NCBI RefSeq assembly: GCF_023380205.1
Contig: NZ_CP093361.1
Coordinates: 1,054,001 to 1,118,000, forward strand
Direction of reading: 5' to 3'
Length of the DNA stretch: 64,000 nucleotides
Source of the DNA: Nicoliella spurrieriana
GTDB lineage: Bacteria > Bacillota > Bacilli > Lactobacillales > Lactobacillaceae
The translations under genes and the position numbers were made by a program. Within the stretch, counting starts at the first letter, position 1; every line of letters starts with the position of its first letter. Below the pieces are notes generated by a model, which saw only the letters and a list, made by a program, of their open reading frames with translations, was not told where the DNA came from and ran no database searches. Of the stretch, positions 1 through 11,321 are shown piece by piece.

Positions 1-2
1 TC

Positions 3-419
3 GGTCAAATCACGGATGGATATAAGGAATTAAAGCAAATTGTGGATAATCCACCTCAGAATCTTTCGTTTCCTGGAATTGTGGATCGTAAAAAATTAGT
101 TGATTTTTATAACATGTGTGACTTGTTTTTGCTACCTTCATTTAATGAATTATTTCCAATGTCGGTCCTTGAGGCATTTTCGTGTGGGAAACCGGTATTA
201 TTGAGAAATCTAGATTTGTATAAGGTAATTATTGAGGGATATTATCAATCGTTTGATGATTTTAATCAGCTAAACGATCAACTCCATAGGCTAATTAATG
301 ATCCGAAGTTATTAGTTCAAATGGGTAAAAAATCAATTGAGGCGTCTAATTATTATTCAGAAGATCATTTAGCTAAAATTTGGCATTCATTTTATATCGA
401 GCAAGCAAAAAAGGGGTAG
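3..419 (+). CDS. Glycosyltransferase family 4 protein, 3' part only
   Basis: This is the C-terminal 138 residues of a GT-B fold, family 4 glycosyltransferase; the gene begins before the window and the frame is open from base 3. The E-x7-E signature of GT4 enzymes is visible (Glu codons near 147 and 171, in NELFPMSVLEAF), followed by the usual CGKPV segment that contacts the nucleotide-sugar donor. The next two genes are a flippase-like membrane protein (3 bases after this stop) and a lipoteichoic acid synthase. I therefore infer a cytoplasmic enzyme that makes the glycolipid anchor of lipoteichoic acid, like LafA/LafB or the diacylglycerol glucosyltransferases. The sugar specificity cannot be read from this fragment, and an exopolysaccharide glycosyltransferase remains possible. 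Confidence 0.8.
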   Translation, partial: GQITDGYKELKQIVDNPPQNLSFPGIVDRKKLVDFYNMCDLFLLPSFNELFPMSVLEAFSCGKPVLLRNLDLYKVIIEGYYQSFDDFNQLNDQLHRLINDPKLLVQMGKKSIEASNYYSEDHLAKIWHSFYIEQAKKG

Positions 420-422
420 TAT

Positions 423-1463
423 ATGACAAGAAGAAATTTATTATCGCTCGTTGGCATGTTTCTGATTGGAATCCTGATTTTCTGGTATTTCATTAGGGAT
501 GTTAATATCAACTTATTAATTGCCGATTTTTTTAATATTAATTGGATTTGGATGGCAGTTGCCACCGCTTGTATGTTTGCTTATTTTGGTTTTGAATCTT
601 GGATTACCCATACCCTAGTTAAAGACCAAGGTGGGAATCATTTTACTTTTAGGGATGCCATTCGGGTGCCGTTAGTTGAGCAACTATTTAATGGGATTAC
701 CCCATTTTCTTCAGGTGGTCAGCCAGCTCAATTGGTAGTTATGATTCAAACTGGAATTGATGGCGGTAGGGCTAGCTCAGTCCTTTTGATGAAGTTCGTT
801 GTCTATCAGGCAATGATTGTAATTAACTTCATATTTAGTTTATTCATCGGCTTTCATTACATTGCTGAAAAGCTACATTATTTATCGTTATTTGTATTAT
901 TTGGGTTTATAATTCATTTGATAGTAATTATTGTATTGTTGATGATAATGTATTGGCATGGCTTCACTAAAAAATTTGTGAATGGAATTATGAAACCAGC
1001 TAAATTATTTGTGAGTGCCGAACGATACCTAAAATGGCAAACGGTATTAAATCAAAAAATTGATAACTTTTATAGTGAAAGCGTTAGAATTGCTAGAAAA
1101 TGGAAGTTACTATTTAAAATTGCTGTAATTACTTTTTTCCAATTACTATTGTATTATCTGGTTCCCTATTTTATTATGCTTGCGTTGGGTTATGATCAAG
1201 CTAACATTGTTATGATTGTTAGTCTACACGTTTTAATTGTAATGATCATTTCGCTATTTCCAATTCCAGGCGGAGCCGGTGGAGCCGAATATAGTTTTGA
1301 AATGCTGTTTAAAAGTTATATTGTTAATAGTAGTAAGTTAGTTTTAGCACTTGTTTTATGGCGAATTTTAACTTATTATCTGGGAATGATATTGGGAACG
1401 ATTGCTTTATTCATTAAGCCTGACCGGGTTAGGAATAAGGATCATAAAAAATTAAATATATAA
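423..1463 (+). CDS. Flippase-like integral membrane protein (UPF0104 / YbhN-AglD family)
   Basis: This 346-residue protein has about eight hydrophobic segments, beginning with one right at the N-terminus. It has the signatures of the lysylphosphatidylglycerol synthetase transmembrane (UPF0104) family: the PFSSGGQPAQ stretch near residue 98 and the FPIPGGAGGAE motif near residue 280. Family members are thought to move or present lipid-linked substrates across the membrane. The start lies 3 bases after the upstream glycosyltransferase stop, with an AAGGGG ribosome-binding site inside that gene's 3' end, so the two are co-translated. Its place between a glycosyltransferase and LtaS suggests help in glycolipid anchor translocation. 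That role is inferred from context. The MprF aminoacyl-transferase domain is absent. Confidence 0.75.
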   Translation: MTRRNLLSLVGMFLIGILIFWYFIRDVNINLLIADFFNINWIWMAVATACMFAYFGFESWITHTLVKDQGGNHFTFRDAIRVPLVEQLFNGITPFSSGGQPAQLVVMIQTGIDGGRASSVLLMKFVVYQAMIVINFIFSLFIGFHYIAEKLHYLSLFVLFGFIIHLIVIIVLLMIMYWHGFTKKFVNGIMKPAKLFVSAERYLKWQTVLNQKIDNFYSESVRIARKWKLLFKIAVITFFQLLLYYLVPYFIMLALGYDQANIVMIVSLHVLIVMIISLFPIPGGAGGAEYSFEMLFKSYIVNSSKLVLALVLWRILTYYLGMILGTIALFIKPDRVRNKDHKKLNI

Positions 1464-1485
1464 CAATTAGTGGAGGCACTATATA

Positions 1486-3558
1486 ATGTCTAGTCATATT
1501 AAGAAGGTTAAGAATGGAAATCGATTCCTAAATTCTAGGTTAGGATTCTTTATCCTTGTTTTGTTTTTATTCTGGGCGAAAACTTATTTCGCCTATCAAG
1601 TTGAATTTACATTAGGTGCAAAGGGCGCCTTGCAACAATTTTTGTTAGTTGTAAATCCCTTACCCGCTGGAATTCTGTTATTTGGGATTGCGCTTTACTT
1701 TAGGGGCCGCCTATCATATTGGTTAATGCTATTAATGGATTTGATTCAATCAATCTGGTTATTTGCTAACATTGTTTATTACCGTGAATTTTCTGATTTC
1801 TTGACCTTTGGGATTATTAAGGGTTCTGGCGATGTTCAAAATAACTTAGGAAAGAGTTTGGCAGAGATTATTCATCCGATTGATTTCATTGTCTTTTTAG
1901 ACGTGATTGTTTTAATATTATTATTATCATTTAAAATTATTAAAATTGATAAACGCCCTTATAAGATTCGAAATGCGTTTGCAGTAACGGTCTTATCATT
2001 CGTTTTAATGTTTGGTGAATATAGTATTGCAAATGCTGATCGTTCTGGTTTATTGACCCGCTCATTCGATAATAATTACATTGTTAAGTACCTAGGAATG
2101 AATGAGTATGCTGCATTTAATGCATACCAAACTCAAAAGGAAAGTAGAACAAGGTCTAAGGCGAAGGCTAGTGATTTAGATAGTGTTCTTAACTATTTAA
2201 AGCACAATCAGGCTAATGCCAATGTTAAATATTTTGGCAAGGAAAAAGGGAAAAACGTTTTTATTATTCATTTGGAAAGTTTCCAACAATTTTTAATTGA
2301 TTATAAAGTTGATGGAAAGGAAGTTACACCAAATTTAAATAAGTTCTACCACGGTAAACATACGATTTCATTTGATAATTTCTATCATCAAGTTGCTCAG
2401 GGGAAAACTTCAGATGCTGAAATGATGTTGGAAAATTCATTGTTTGGATTGCCACAGGGTTCTGCAATGGTCACTTATGGAACGCAAAATACATTTCAAG
2501 CTGCACCAGCTATTTTAGATCAACATGGCTATACAACTGCTGCAATGCATGGCGATGTTCCAAGTTTTTGGAATCGTGAGAACACTTATAAATCATGGGG
2601 ATACCAGTACTTTTTTGACTCTAATTACTTTAAGGAGAAACCTTCATATAGTGTCGGATATGGTTTGAAGGATAAGATTTTCTTTAAGGATGCTGCTAAT
2701 TACATTCAACAGTTACCGCAGCCATTTTATGCTAAATTAATCACTCTAACTAATCATTATCCTTATATTTTAGACAAGCAAAATCAAAGTTTCCCTGCCA
2801 CTAAGACTGGGGATAATACTGTTGATCCATACGTTCAAACGGCTCATTATTTAGATCAGGCTTTTGGTGAGTTTATGAATTACTTGAATAAGATAGGGTT
2901 ATTAAAGAATAGTATCGTTGTGGCATATGGTGATCATTATGGGATTTCTAATAATCACCGTCCGGCAATTGCTCAGCTATTAAATAAGAAGAGCATTAAT
3001 AGTTATGACCTTGCTCAATTCCAAAAGGTGCCATTCATGATTTATGGTAATAATCTTAAGGGTAAAATTGATCATACCTATGGTGGTGAAATTGATGTAT
3101 TACCAACAATTCTTCACTTGTTAGGGATTAAGGATAACAATACAATTCAATTTGGACAGGATTTATTATCAACTAATCGGAATCAAATTGTCGCATTTAG
3201 GGATGGTGACTTTGTTACTCCAGAATATACCGTAACTGGAGGAAATGTTTATTTAACGAAGACTGGTGAGAAAATAACGCCAAATTCTGAACAGAAAAAG
3301 CAAATTCAAGCTGATCAAAATCATGTTAATACGGAATTATCCTTATCTGATAGGGTAATTTTAGGTGATTTATTAAGATTCCACCATCTAGATGGATTTA
3401 AGACTGTTGACCGTAGCCAGTATAACTATAAACCAAGTGCTGGACTATCAAGTTTGAAGGAACGAAATGAAAATGAACATACTAGTTTAATGGATAAGAA
3501 TGGTGGTAAATCAACTATGGGTGATTATAAAACTGATGCTCCTGAATTGAAAAAGTAA
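1486..3558 (+). CDS. ltaS: Lipoteichoic acid synthase family protein
   Basis: This 690-residue membrane enzyme should polymerise glycerol-phosphate from phosphatidylglycerol onto a glycolipid on the outer face of the membrane. Five hydrophobic segments fill about residues 18-180, followed by a linker and an extracellular sulfatase-fold domain. Residues matching the manganese/phosphoglycerol site are visible: Glu264 in HLESFQ, the catalytic Thr308 in QGKTSDAEMM, and Asp483-His484 in AYGDHYG. The tail after about residue 640 is charged and low in complexity. The length is typical for LtaS. A GGAGG site precedes the ATG, and it is the third gene of a run with a glycosyltransferase and a flippase-like protein. 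Lactobacilli may carry more than one LtaS paralog, so primase-type or secondary synthase roles are possible. Confidence 0.88.
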   Translation: MSSHIKKVKNGNRFLNSRLGFFILVLFLFWAKTYFAYQVEFTLGAKGALQQFLLVVNPLPAGILLFGIALYFRGRLSYWLMLLMDLIQSIWLFANIVYYREFSDFLTFGIIKGSGDVQNNLGKSLAEIIHPIDFIVFLDVIVLILLLSFKIIKIDKRPYKIRNAFAVTVLSFVLMFGEYSIANADRSGLLTRSFDNNYIVKYLGMNEYAAFNAYQTQKESRTRSKAKASDLDSVLNYLKHNQANANVKYFGKEKGKNVFIIHLESFQQFLIDYKVDGKEVTPNLNKFYHGKHTISFDNFYHQVAQGKTSDAEMMLENSLFGLPQGSAMVTYGTQNTFQAAPAILDQHGYTTAAMHGDVPSFWNRENTYKSWGYQYFFDSNYFKEKPSYSVGYGLKDKIFFKDAANYIQQLPQPFYAKLITLTNHYPYILDKQNQSFPATKTGDNTVDPYVQTAHYLDQAFGEFMNYLNKIGLLKNSIVVAYGDHYGISNNHRPAIAQLLNKKSINSYDLAQFQKVPFMIYGNNLKGKIDHTYGGEIDVLPTILHLLGIKDNNTIQFGQDLLSTNRNQIVAFRDGDFVTPEYTVTGGNVYLTKTGEKITPNSEQKKQIQADQNHVNTELSLSDRVILGDLLRFHHLDGFKTVDRSQYNYKPSAGLSSLKERNENEHTSLMDKNGGKSTMGDYKTDAPELKK

Positions 3559-3576
3559 TATAATTTAAAAAAGTTG

Positions 3577-3605
3577 TTGCCATTTTTTGAATACTAGTGT
3601 AATAT
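3577..3605 (+). promoter_or_regulatory. Promoter-like element P1 upstream of rrn
   Basis: TTGCCA at 3577-3582 and TAATAT at 3600-3605 are separated by 17 bases. It begins 18 bases after the ltaS stop and shares the upstream word AAAAAGTTGTTG with P2 and P3. A terminator-like hairpin lies directly downstream, so its output into rrn is doubtful. Confidence 0.45.
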
Positions 3606-3652
3606 AAGAATCATCGTTTTGATACGTTATCAATTCGTTGGTTCTTATTTTT
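3606..3652 (+). terminator. Terminator-like hairpin after ltaS, between rrn P1 and P2
   Basis: AAGAATCA (3606-3613) pairs with TGGTTCTT (3639-3646), with an inner TTGATA/TATCAA stem and a following T-rich run. It would end the lipoteichoic acid transcript and also catch RNA started at P1. Confidence 0.55.
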
Positions 3653-3676
3653 ATCTAAACTTCTTAAAAAAAGTTG

Positions 3677-3705
3677 TTGACAAGAATATTTACTTTTGAT
3701 AATAT
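3677..3705 (+). promoter_or_regulatory. rrn promoter P2
   Basis: A consensus TTGACA at 3677-3682 and TAATAT at 3700-3705 have a 17-base spacer, preceded by AAAAAAAGTTG. The strong consensus and position upstream of 16S fit a ribosomal promoter. Confidence 0.75.
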
Positions 3706-3720
3706 ATAAAACGTTGTCAA

Positions 3721-3748
3721 TTGCTGAGTGCTTCAAAGCACTTAGTAA
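3721..3748 (+). other. Hairpin between rrn P2 and P3
   Basis: TTGCTGAGTGCTT (3721-3733) can pair with AAGCACTTAGTAA (3736-3748), with two G-T pairs. No T-run follows, so it is not a classic terminator. RNA from P2 carries it and RNA from P3 does not. Confidence 0.5.
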
Positions 3749-3779
3749 TTAACCTTAAAAATTTAATTTTAAAAAGTTG

Positions 3780-3808
3780 TTGACATTGTGTTGATGATTT
3801 GATATTAT
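3780..3808 (+). promoter_or_regulatory. rrn promoter P3
   Basis: TTGACA at 3780-3785 and TATTAT at 3803-3808 have a 17-base spacer and the same AAAAAGTTG upstream word as the two earlier elements. It is the promoter nearest to 16S, about 175 bases upstream. Confidence 0.75.
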
Positions 3809-3851
3809 TAAATAGTTGTCGTTAAGAGCGACACAGCAAAGTAGATCTTTG

Positions 3852-3887
3852 AAAACTGAACAAAATTATGACAAAACTGTGTAAGGA
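3852..3887 (+). other. 16S processing stem, 5' strand
   Basis: This leader stretch is nearly complementary to 5577-5606 after 16S (for example CTGAACAAAATTATGAC against GTCATAGTTTTGTTTAG). The long stem enclosing pre-16S is the usual RNase III substrate. A second local hairpin (ACTTCATATT/AATATGAAGT) follows at 3888-3908. Confidence 0.7.
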
Positions 3888-3982
3888 ACTTCATATTTAA
3901 TATGAAGTACAAAAAACTTATGCGAAGTCAATTCGCTTTAAAGTAACAAAATTAAGAAGAGCTAACGTTAAGCTTTTCATCA

Positions 3983-5565
<1,583 letters not shown>

Positions 5566-5576
5566 ATAATTCGGAA

Positions 5577-5606
5577 TCTTACGCAGTCATAGTTTTGTTT
5601 AGTTTT
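5577..5606 (+). other. 16S processing stem, 3' strand
   Basis: Partner of 3852-3887. The pairing also includes TCTTACGC here with GTGTAAGGA at the 5' strand. It lies 16 bases after the 16S 3' end. Confidence 0.7.
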
Positions 5607-5644
5607 GAGAGGTCTACTCTCAAACTATGGAACCACGCTTCTTT

Positions 5645-5718
5645 GGGCCTATAGCTCAGTTGGTGAGAGCGCACGCCTGATAAGCGTGAGGTCGATGGTT
5701 CGAGTCCATTTAGGCCCA
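5645..5718 (+). tRNA. tRNA-Ile (GAT), spacer copy
   Basis: Seventy-four bases with acceptor GGGCCTA/TAGGCCC, anticodon GAT and a normal T-loop. CCA is not encoded. It is identical to the copy at 10284-10357. Confidence 0.96.
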
Positions 5719-5753
5719 TTATTGATTGCGTTAGTAATCAGTTTAAATGGTAT

Positions 5754-5826
5754 GGGGAATTAGCTCAGCTGGGAGAGCACCTGCTTTGCAAGCAGGAGGT
5801 CAGCGGTTCGATCCCGCTATTCTCCA
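5754..5826 (+). tRNA. tRNA-Ala (TGC)
   Basis: Seventy-three bases with acceptor GGGGAAT/ATTCTCC, anticodon TGC (CTTTGCAAG loop) and discriminator A, without an encoded CCA. With tRNA-Ile it forms the classic 16S-23S spacer pair. Confidence 0.96.
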
Positions 5827-5856
5827 TTGACACAATGTATCAAACTTGGTTCTTTG

Positions 5857-5875
5857 AAAACTAGATAATATTTTA
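5857..5875 (+). other. 23S processing stem, 5' strand
   Basis: AAAACTAGATAATATTTTA is perfectly complementary over 19 bases to 8936-8954 beyond 23S. This is the expected RNase III stem enclosing pre-23S. The CTTTGAAAACT word ahead of it also occurs in the 16S leader. Confidence 0.75.
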
Positions 5876-5998
5876 ATTTTTCCAAATTATTGAATTGTAT
5901 TAAATACAATTTCAACCGAGAACACCGCGTTATTTTGAGTTTTTTAAATAGTTTATTCGTATTTACTCAATTAACCAAATACCACTTCGTGGTAATAG

Positions 5999-8912
<2,914 letters not shown>

Positions 8913-8935
8913 GTAAGGTTGTTCTCACGGAAGAA

Positions 8936-8954
8936 TAAAATATTATCTAGTTTT
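8936..8954 (+). other. 23S processing stem, 3' strand
   Basis: Exact reverse complement of 5857-5875, placed between 23S and 5S. A small GAGAAC/GTTCTC hairpin follows before 5S. Confidence 0.75.
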
Positions 8955-8981
8955 GAGAGAACGAAGTTCTCACAGTTAAAT

Positions 8982-9101
8982 TGTGTGGTGATGACTGCCA
9001 AAAGGATACACCTGTTCCCATGCCGAACACAGCAGTTAAGCTTTTGCACGCCAAAAGTAGTTGGGGGATCGCCCCCTGCGAGGATAGGACGTTGCCACGC
9101 A
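8982..9101 (+). rRNA. 5S ribosomal RNA
   Basis: The terminal stem TGTGTGG/CCACGCA closes a 120-base molecule with the conserved CCGAACACAGCAGTTAAGC segment. The tRNA cluster begins only four bases later, so 5S and tRNAs must be separated by processing. Confidence 0.94.
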
Positions 9102-9105
9102 TTAT

Positions 9106-9178
9106 GGAGGATTAGCTCAGTTGGGAGAGCATCTGCCTTACAAGCAGGAGGTCACAGGTTCGAGCCCTGTATCCTCCA
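9106..9178 (+). tRNA. tRNA-Val (TAC)
   Basis: Acceptor GGAGGAT/ATCCTCC, anticodon TAC, discriminator A, no encoded CCA. First of 18 tRNAs following 5S. Confidence 0.96.
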
Positions 9179-9225
9179 TTCATGAAATTAATCATGTTTG
9201 GACCTTTAAAATTTATGGCTTTTAT

Positions 9226-9298
9226 GCCGACTTAGCTCAGTTGGCAGAGCATCTGTCTTGTAAACAGGGGGTCGGAGGTTCGAATCCTCTAGTCGGCA
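9226..9298 (+). tRNA. tRNA-Thr (TGT)
   Basis: Acceptor GCCGACT/AGTCGGC, anticodon TGT, discriminator A, no encoded CCA. Confidence 0.96.
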
Positions 9299-9303
9299 TT
9301 CCT

Positions 9304-9375
9304 GCGGAAGTAGTTCAGTGGTAGAACATCACCTTGCCATGGTGGGGGTCGCGGGTTCGAATCCCGTCTTCCGCT
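9304..9375 (+). tRNA. tRNA-Gly (GCC)
   Basis: Acceptor GCGGAAG/CTTCCGC, anticodon GCC, discriminator T, 72 bases. It reads GGC/GGT codons and complements the TCC isoacceptor at 10207. Confidence 0.95.
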
Positions 9376-9394
9376 TTGCCAATTCATTTATTAT

Positions 9395-9480
9395 GCCGGG
9401 GTGGCGGAATTGGCAGACGCACAGGACTTAAAATCCTGCGGTTAGTGATAACCGTACCGGTTCGATCCCGGTCCTCGGCA
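9395..9480 (+). tRNA. tRNA-Leu (TAA)
   Basis: Class II tRNA of 86 bases with a long variable arm (GCGGTTAGTGATAACCGT) and anticodon TAA. The acceptor is GCCGGGG/CCTCGGC, with one G-T pair. Confidence 0.95.
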
Positions 9481-9485
9481 CTTTT

Positions 9486-9559
9486 GCACCCATAGCGCAA
9501 CTGGATAGAGTGTCTGACTACGAATCAGAAGGTTGTAGGTTCGACTCCTACTGGGTGCA
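9486..9559 (+). tRNA. tRNA-Arg (ACG)
   Basis: Acceptor GCACCCA/TGGGTGC and anticodon ACG, normally converted to inosine at A34 so that it reads CGU, CGC and CGA. Confidence 0.95.
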
Positions 9560-9564
9560 TATTT

Positions 9565-9638
9565 CGGGAAGTAGCTCAGCTTGGTAGAGCACTTGGTTTG
9601 GGACCAAGGGGTCGCAGGTTCGAATCCTGTCTTCCCGA
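9565..9638 (+). tRNA. tRNA-Pro (TGG)
   Basis: Acceptor CGGGAAG/CTTCCCG, anticodon TGG in the loop TTTGGGA, discriminator A. Confidence 0.95.
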
Positions 9639-9670
9639 TTGAATAAAATTTTATAGTTTTATTTACAGAT

Positions 9671-9744
9671 CGCGGTGTAGCTCAGCTGGCTAGAGCGTCC
9701 GGTTCATACCCGGGAGGTCGAGGGTTCGATTCCCCCTGCCGCGA
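9671..9744 (+). tRNA. tRNA-Met (CAT), elongator
   Basis: Acceptor CGCGGTG/TGCCGCG with a fully paired first base pair and anticodon CAT. The body closely resembles the Bacillus elongator tRNA-Met. It lacks the C1-A72 mismatch of initiator tRNA. Confidence 0.88.
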
Positions 9745-9753
9745 TAGTGACTT

Positions 9754-9827
9754 GGACCTTTAGCTCAGTTGGTTAGAGCCGACGGCTCATAACCGTCTGG
9801 TCGTAGGTTCGAGTCCTACAAGGTCCA
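9754..9827 (+). tRNA. tRNA-Ile2 candidate (CAT, lysidine type)
   Basis: Anticodon CAT, but the body (GGACCTTTAGC, anticodon stem GACGG/CCGTC) matches the Ile2 tRNA of Mycoplasma and Bacillus, whose C34 is changed to lysidine by TilS so it reads AUA. It also sits right after elongator Met, as Ile2 does in Bacillus clusters. Assignment as a second tRNA-Met is the alternative. Confidence 0.75.
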
Positions 9828-9853
9828 TTTGGACTTTACTTTTAATTTAATAT

Positions 9854-9941
9854 GGAGGATTACCCAAGTGGCTGAAGGGGGCGGTCTTGAAAACCGCTAG
9901 GCGTGTCAAAGCGCGCGAGGGTTCGAATCCCTCATCCTCCT
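9854..9941 (+). tRNA. tRNA-Ser (TGA)
   Basis: Class II tRNA of 88 bases with a long variable arm, acceptor GGAGGAT/ATCCTCC, anticodon TGA and discriminator T rather than the usual G for serine tRNA. Confidence 0.94.
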
Positions 9942-9950
9942 TTTAATTAT

Positions 9951-10024
<74 letters not shown>

Positions 10025-10028
10025 TTAT

Positions 10029-10102
10029 GGTCCGTTGGTCCAGTTGGTTATGACGCCGCCCTGTCACGGCGGAGATCACGAGTTCGAGTCTCGTACGGAC
10101 CG
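10029..10102 (+). tRNA. tRNA-Asp (GTC), copy 1
   Basis: Acceptor GGTCCGT/ACGGACC, anticodon GTC, discriminator G, no encoded CCA. Identical to 10637-10710. Confidence 0.95.
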
Positions 10103-10110
10103 TTCCATAT

Positions 10111-10183
10111 GGCTCGGTAGCTCAGTTGGTAGAGCAACGGATTGAAGCTCCGTGTGTCGGCAGTTCGATTCTGTCCCGCGCCA
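10111..10183 (+). tRNA. tRNA-Phe (GAA) with an acceptor mismatch
   Basis: Anticodon GAA in loop TTGAAGC and a normal D- and T-arm. The acceptor strands GGCTCGG and CCGCGCC leave T4 opposite C69. A CCGAGCC 3' strand, expected from relatives, would pair fully. It is the only tRNA-Phe in the window. Confidence 0.92.
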
Positions 10184-10206
10184 TTTACAATTTAATACCA
10201 TATTTT

Positions 10207-10277
10207 GCGGGTATAGTTTAGTGGTAAAACCATAGCCTTCCAAGCTATTGTCGCGAGTTCGATTCTCGTTACCCGCT
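10207..10277 (+). tRNA. tRNA-Gly (TCC)
   Basis: Seventy-one bases, acceptor GCGGGTA/TACCCGC, anticodon TCC, discriminator T. Confidence 0.95.
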
Positions 10278-10283
10278 TTATAT

Positions 10284-10357
10284 GGGCCTATAGCTCAGTT
10301 GGTGAGAGCGCACGCCTGATAAGCGTGAGGTCGATGGTTCGAGTCCATTTAGGCCCA
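10284..10357 (+). tRNA. tRNA-Ile (GAT), cluster copy
   Basis: Identical over 74 bases to the 16S-23S spacer copy at 5645-5718. Flanking bases differ, so the match stops close to the gene. Confidence 0.96.
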
Positions 10358-10360
10358 TAT

Positions 10361-10448
10361 GGAGAAGTACTCAAGTGGCTGAAGAGGTGCCCCTGCTAAG
10401 GGTATAGGTCGCGTAAGCGGCGCGAGAGTTCGAATCTCTCCTTCTCCA
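10361..10448 (+). tRNA. tRNA-Ser (GCT)
   Basis: Class II tRNA, acceptor GGAGAAG/CTTCTCC, anticodon GCT, long variable arm; it starts four bases after tRNA-Ile. Confidence 0.95.
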
Positions 10449-10455
10449 TTTTCAT

Positions 10456-10527
10456 GACCCGTTGGTCAAGTGGTTAAGACACTGCCCTTTCACGGCAGTA
10501 ACATGGGTTCGAATCCCGTACGGGTCA
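10456..10527 (+). tRNA. tRNA-Glu (TTC)
   Basis: Seventy-two bases, acceptor GACCCGT/ACGGGTC, anticodon TTC, discriminator A. It would also supply glutamyl-tRNA for Gln by amidation if the genome lacks GlnRS. Confidence 0.95.
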
Positions 10528-10558
10528 TTTTAGATGACGTTTAAAAATATAATATTAT

Positions 10559-10632
<74 letters not shown>

Positions 10633-10636
10633 TTAT

Positions 10637-10710
10637 GGTCCGTTGGTCCAGTTGGTTATGACGCCGCCCTGTCACGGCGGAGATCACGAGTTCGAGTCTC
10701 GTACGGACCG
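10637..10710 (+). tRNA. tRNA-Asp (GTC), copy 2
   Basis: Same sequence as 10029-10102; last tRNA of the rrn-tRNA transcription unit. Confidence 0.95.
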
Positions 10711-10717
10711 TCATAAT

Positions 10718-10763
10718 AAATATAAAAAGAGGATATCAATATTGGTATCCTCTTTTTATATTT
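10718..10763. terminator. Bidirectional terminator of the rrn-tRNA unit
   Basis: A near-perfect long inverted repeat (AAATATAAAAAGAGGATA... against ...GGTATCCTCTTTTTATATTT) has T-runs in both directions. It also serves the minus-strand gene ending at 10767. Confidence 0.85.
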
Positions 10764-10766
10764 AAA

Positions 10767-11255
10767 TTATATGGCTTTATAAATAGTTTCAAAATAATTA
10801 GTGTTAATTTGATCTTTAAATTCAAATAAATCATCGGCTGATTTAGATCTGTACCAGTTAGCCACTTTACGATCATTGTCCCAAGTTGTTAAAATAACAC
10901 GTTTAGAACTCTTTTTATAAATATTAAGTGAATAAATAGAACTCATTCCGTCTGGTAATAAATTGTTACTGATGATATTATTAATTTTTGCATCAATAAT
11001 TTTTTGTTGATTATCATCCAAATCAACATTAATGTAACTAATAGTTCCATTCCAAAAGTCAATTCCTGAATGGGTTATTACATTATAGTTAATTGGATTT
11101 TTAAATATTGTGTCTTGGTTTGATAAGTCAACTAATTCAAAACTATCGTTATTTGTAATTGAATTGAATAAATGTAAATCTCGATTAACGTTTTGGGCTA
11201 AAATTTTTGATAAGTAATCCTTGCTTCCAAAAGTTACATAAATATTAGATATCAT
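10767..11255 (-). CDS. HmoB/TRAP-like protein with antibiotic-biosynthesis-monooxygenase fold
   Basis: This 162-residue protein resembles, by my reading, Bacillus HmoB (YhgC, once called TRAP). Shared features are the N-terminal pattern IYVTFGSKDYL and the C-terminal block VILTTWDNDRKVANW, in a ferredoxin-like ABM fold. HmoB degrades haem; many lactobacilli carry similar proteins of unknown role and do not make haem. A strong AAGGAGGAG site precedes the ATG. The gene is alone, facing the rrn terminator and divergent from the next gene. The ABM class is fairly clear. Haem degradation is not shown by any residue I can point to. Confidence 0.6.
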   Translation of the reverse strand: MISNIYVTFGSKDYLSKILAQNVNRDLHLFNSITNNDSFELVDLSNQDTIFKNPINYNVITHSGIDFWNGTISYINVDLDDNQQKIIDAKINNIISNNLLPDGMSSIYSLNIYKKSSKRVILTTWDNDRKVANWYRSKSADDLFEFKDQINTNYFETIYKAI

Positions 11256-11321
11256 TTTATCTCCTCCTTATCATATATTATACTTAATAATGGTCTAATT
11301 AAAATAAAGGAGTGCTTGATT

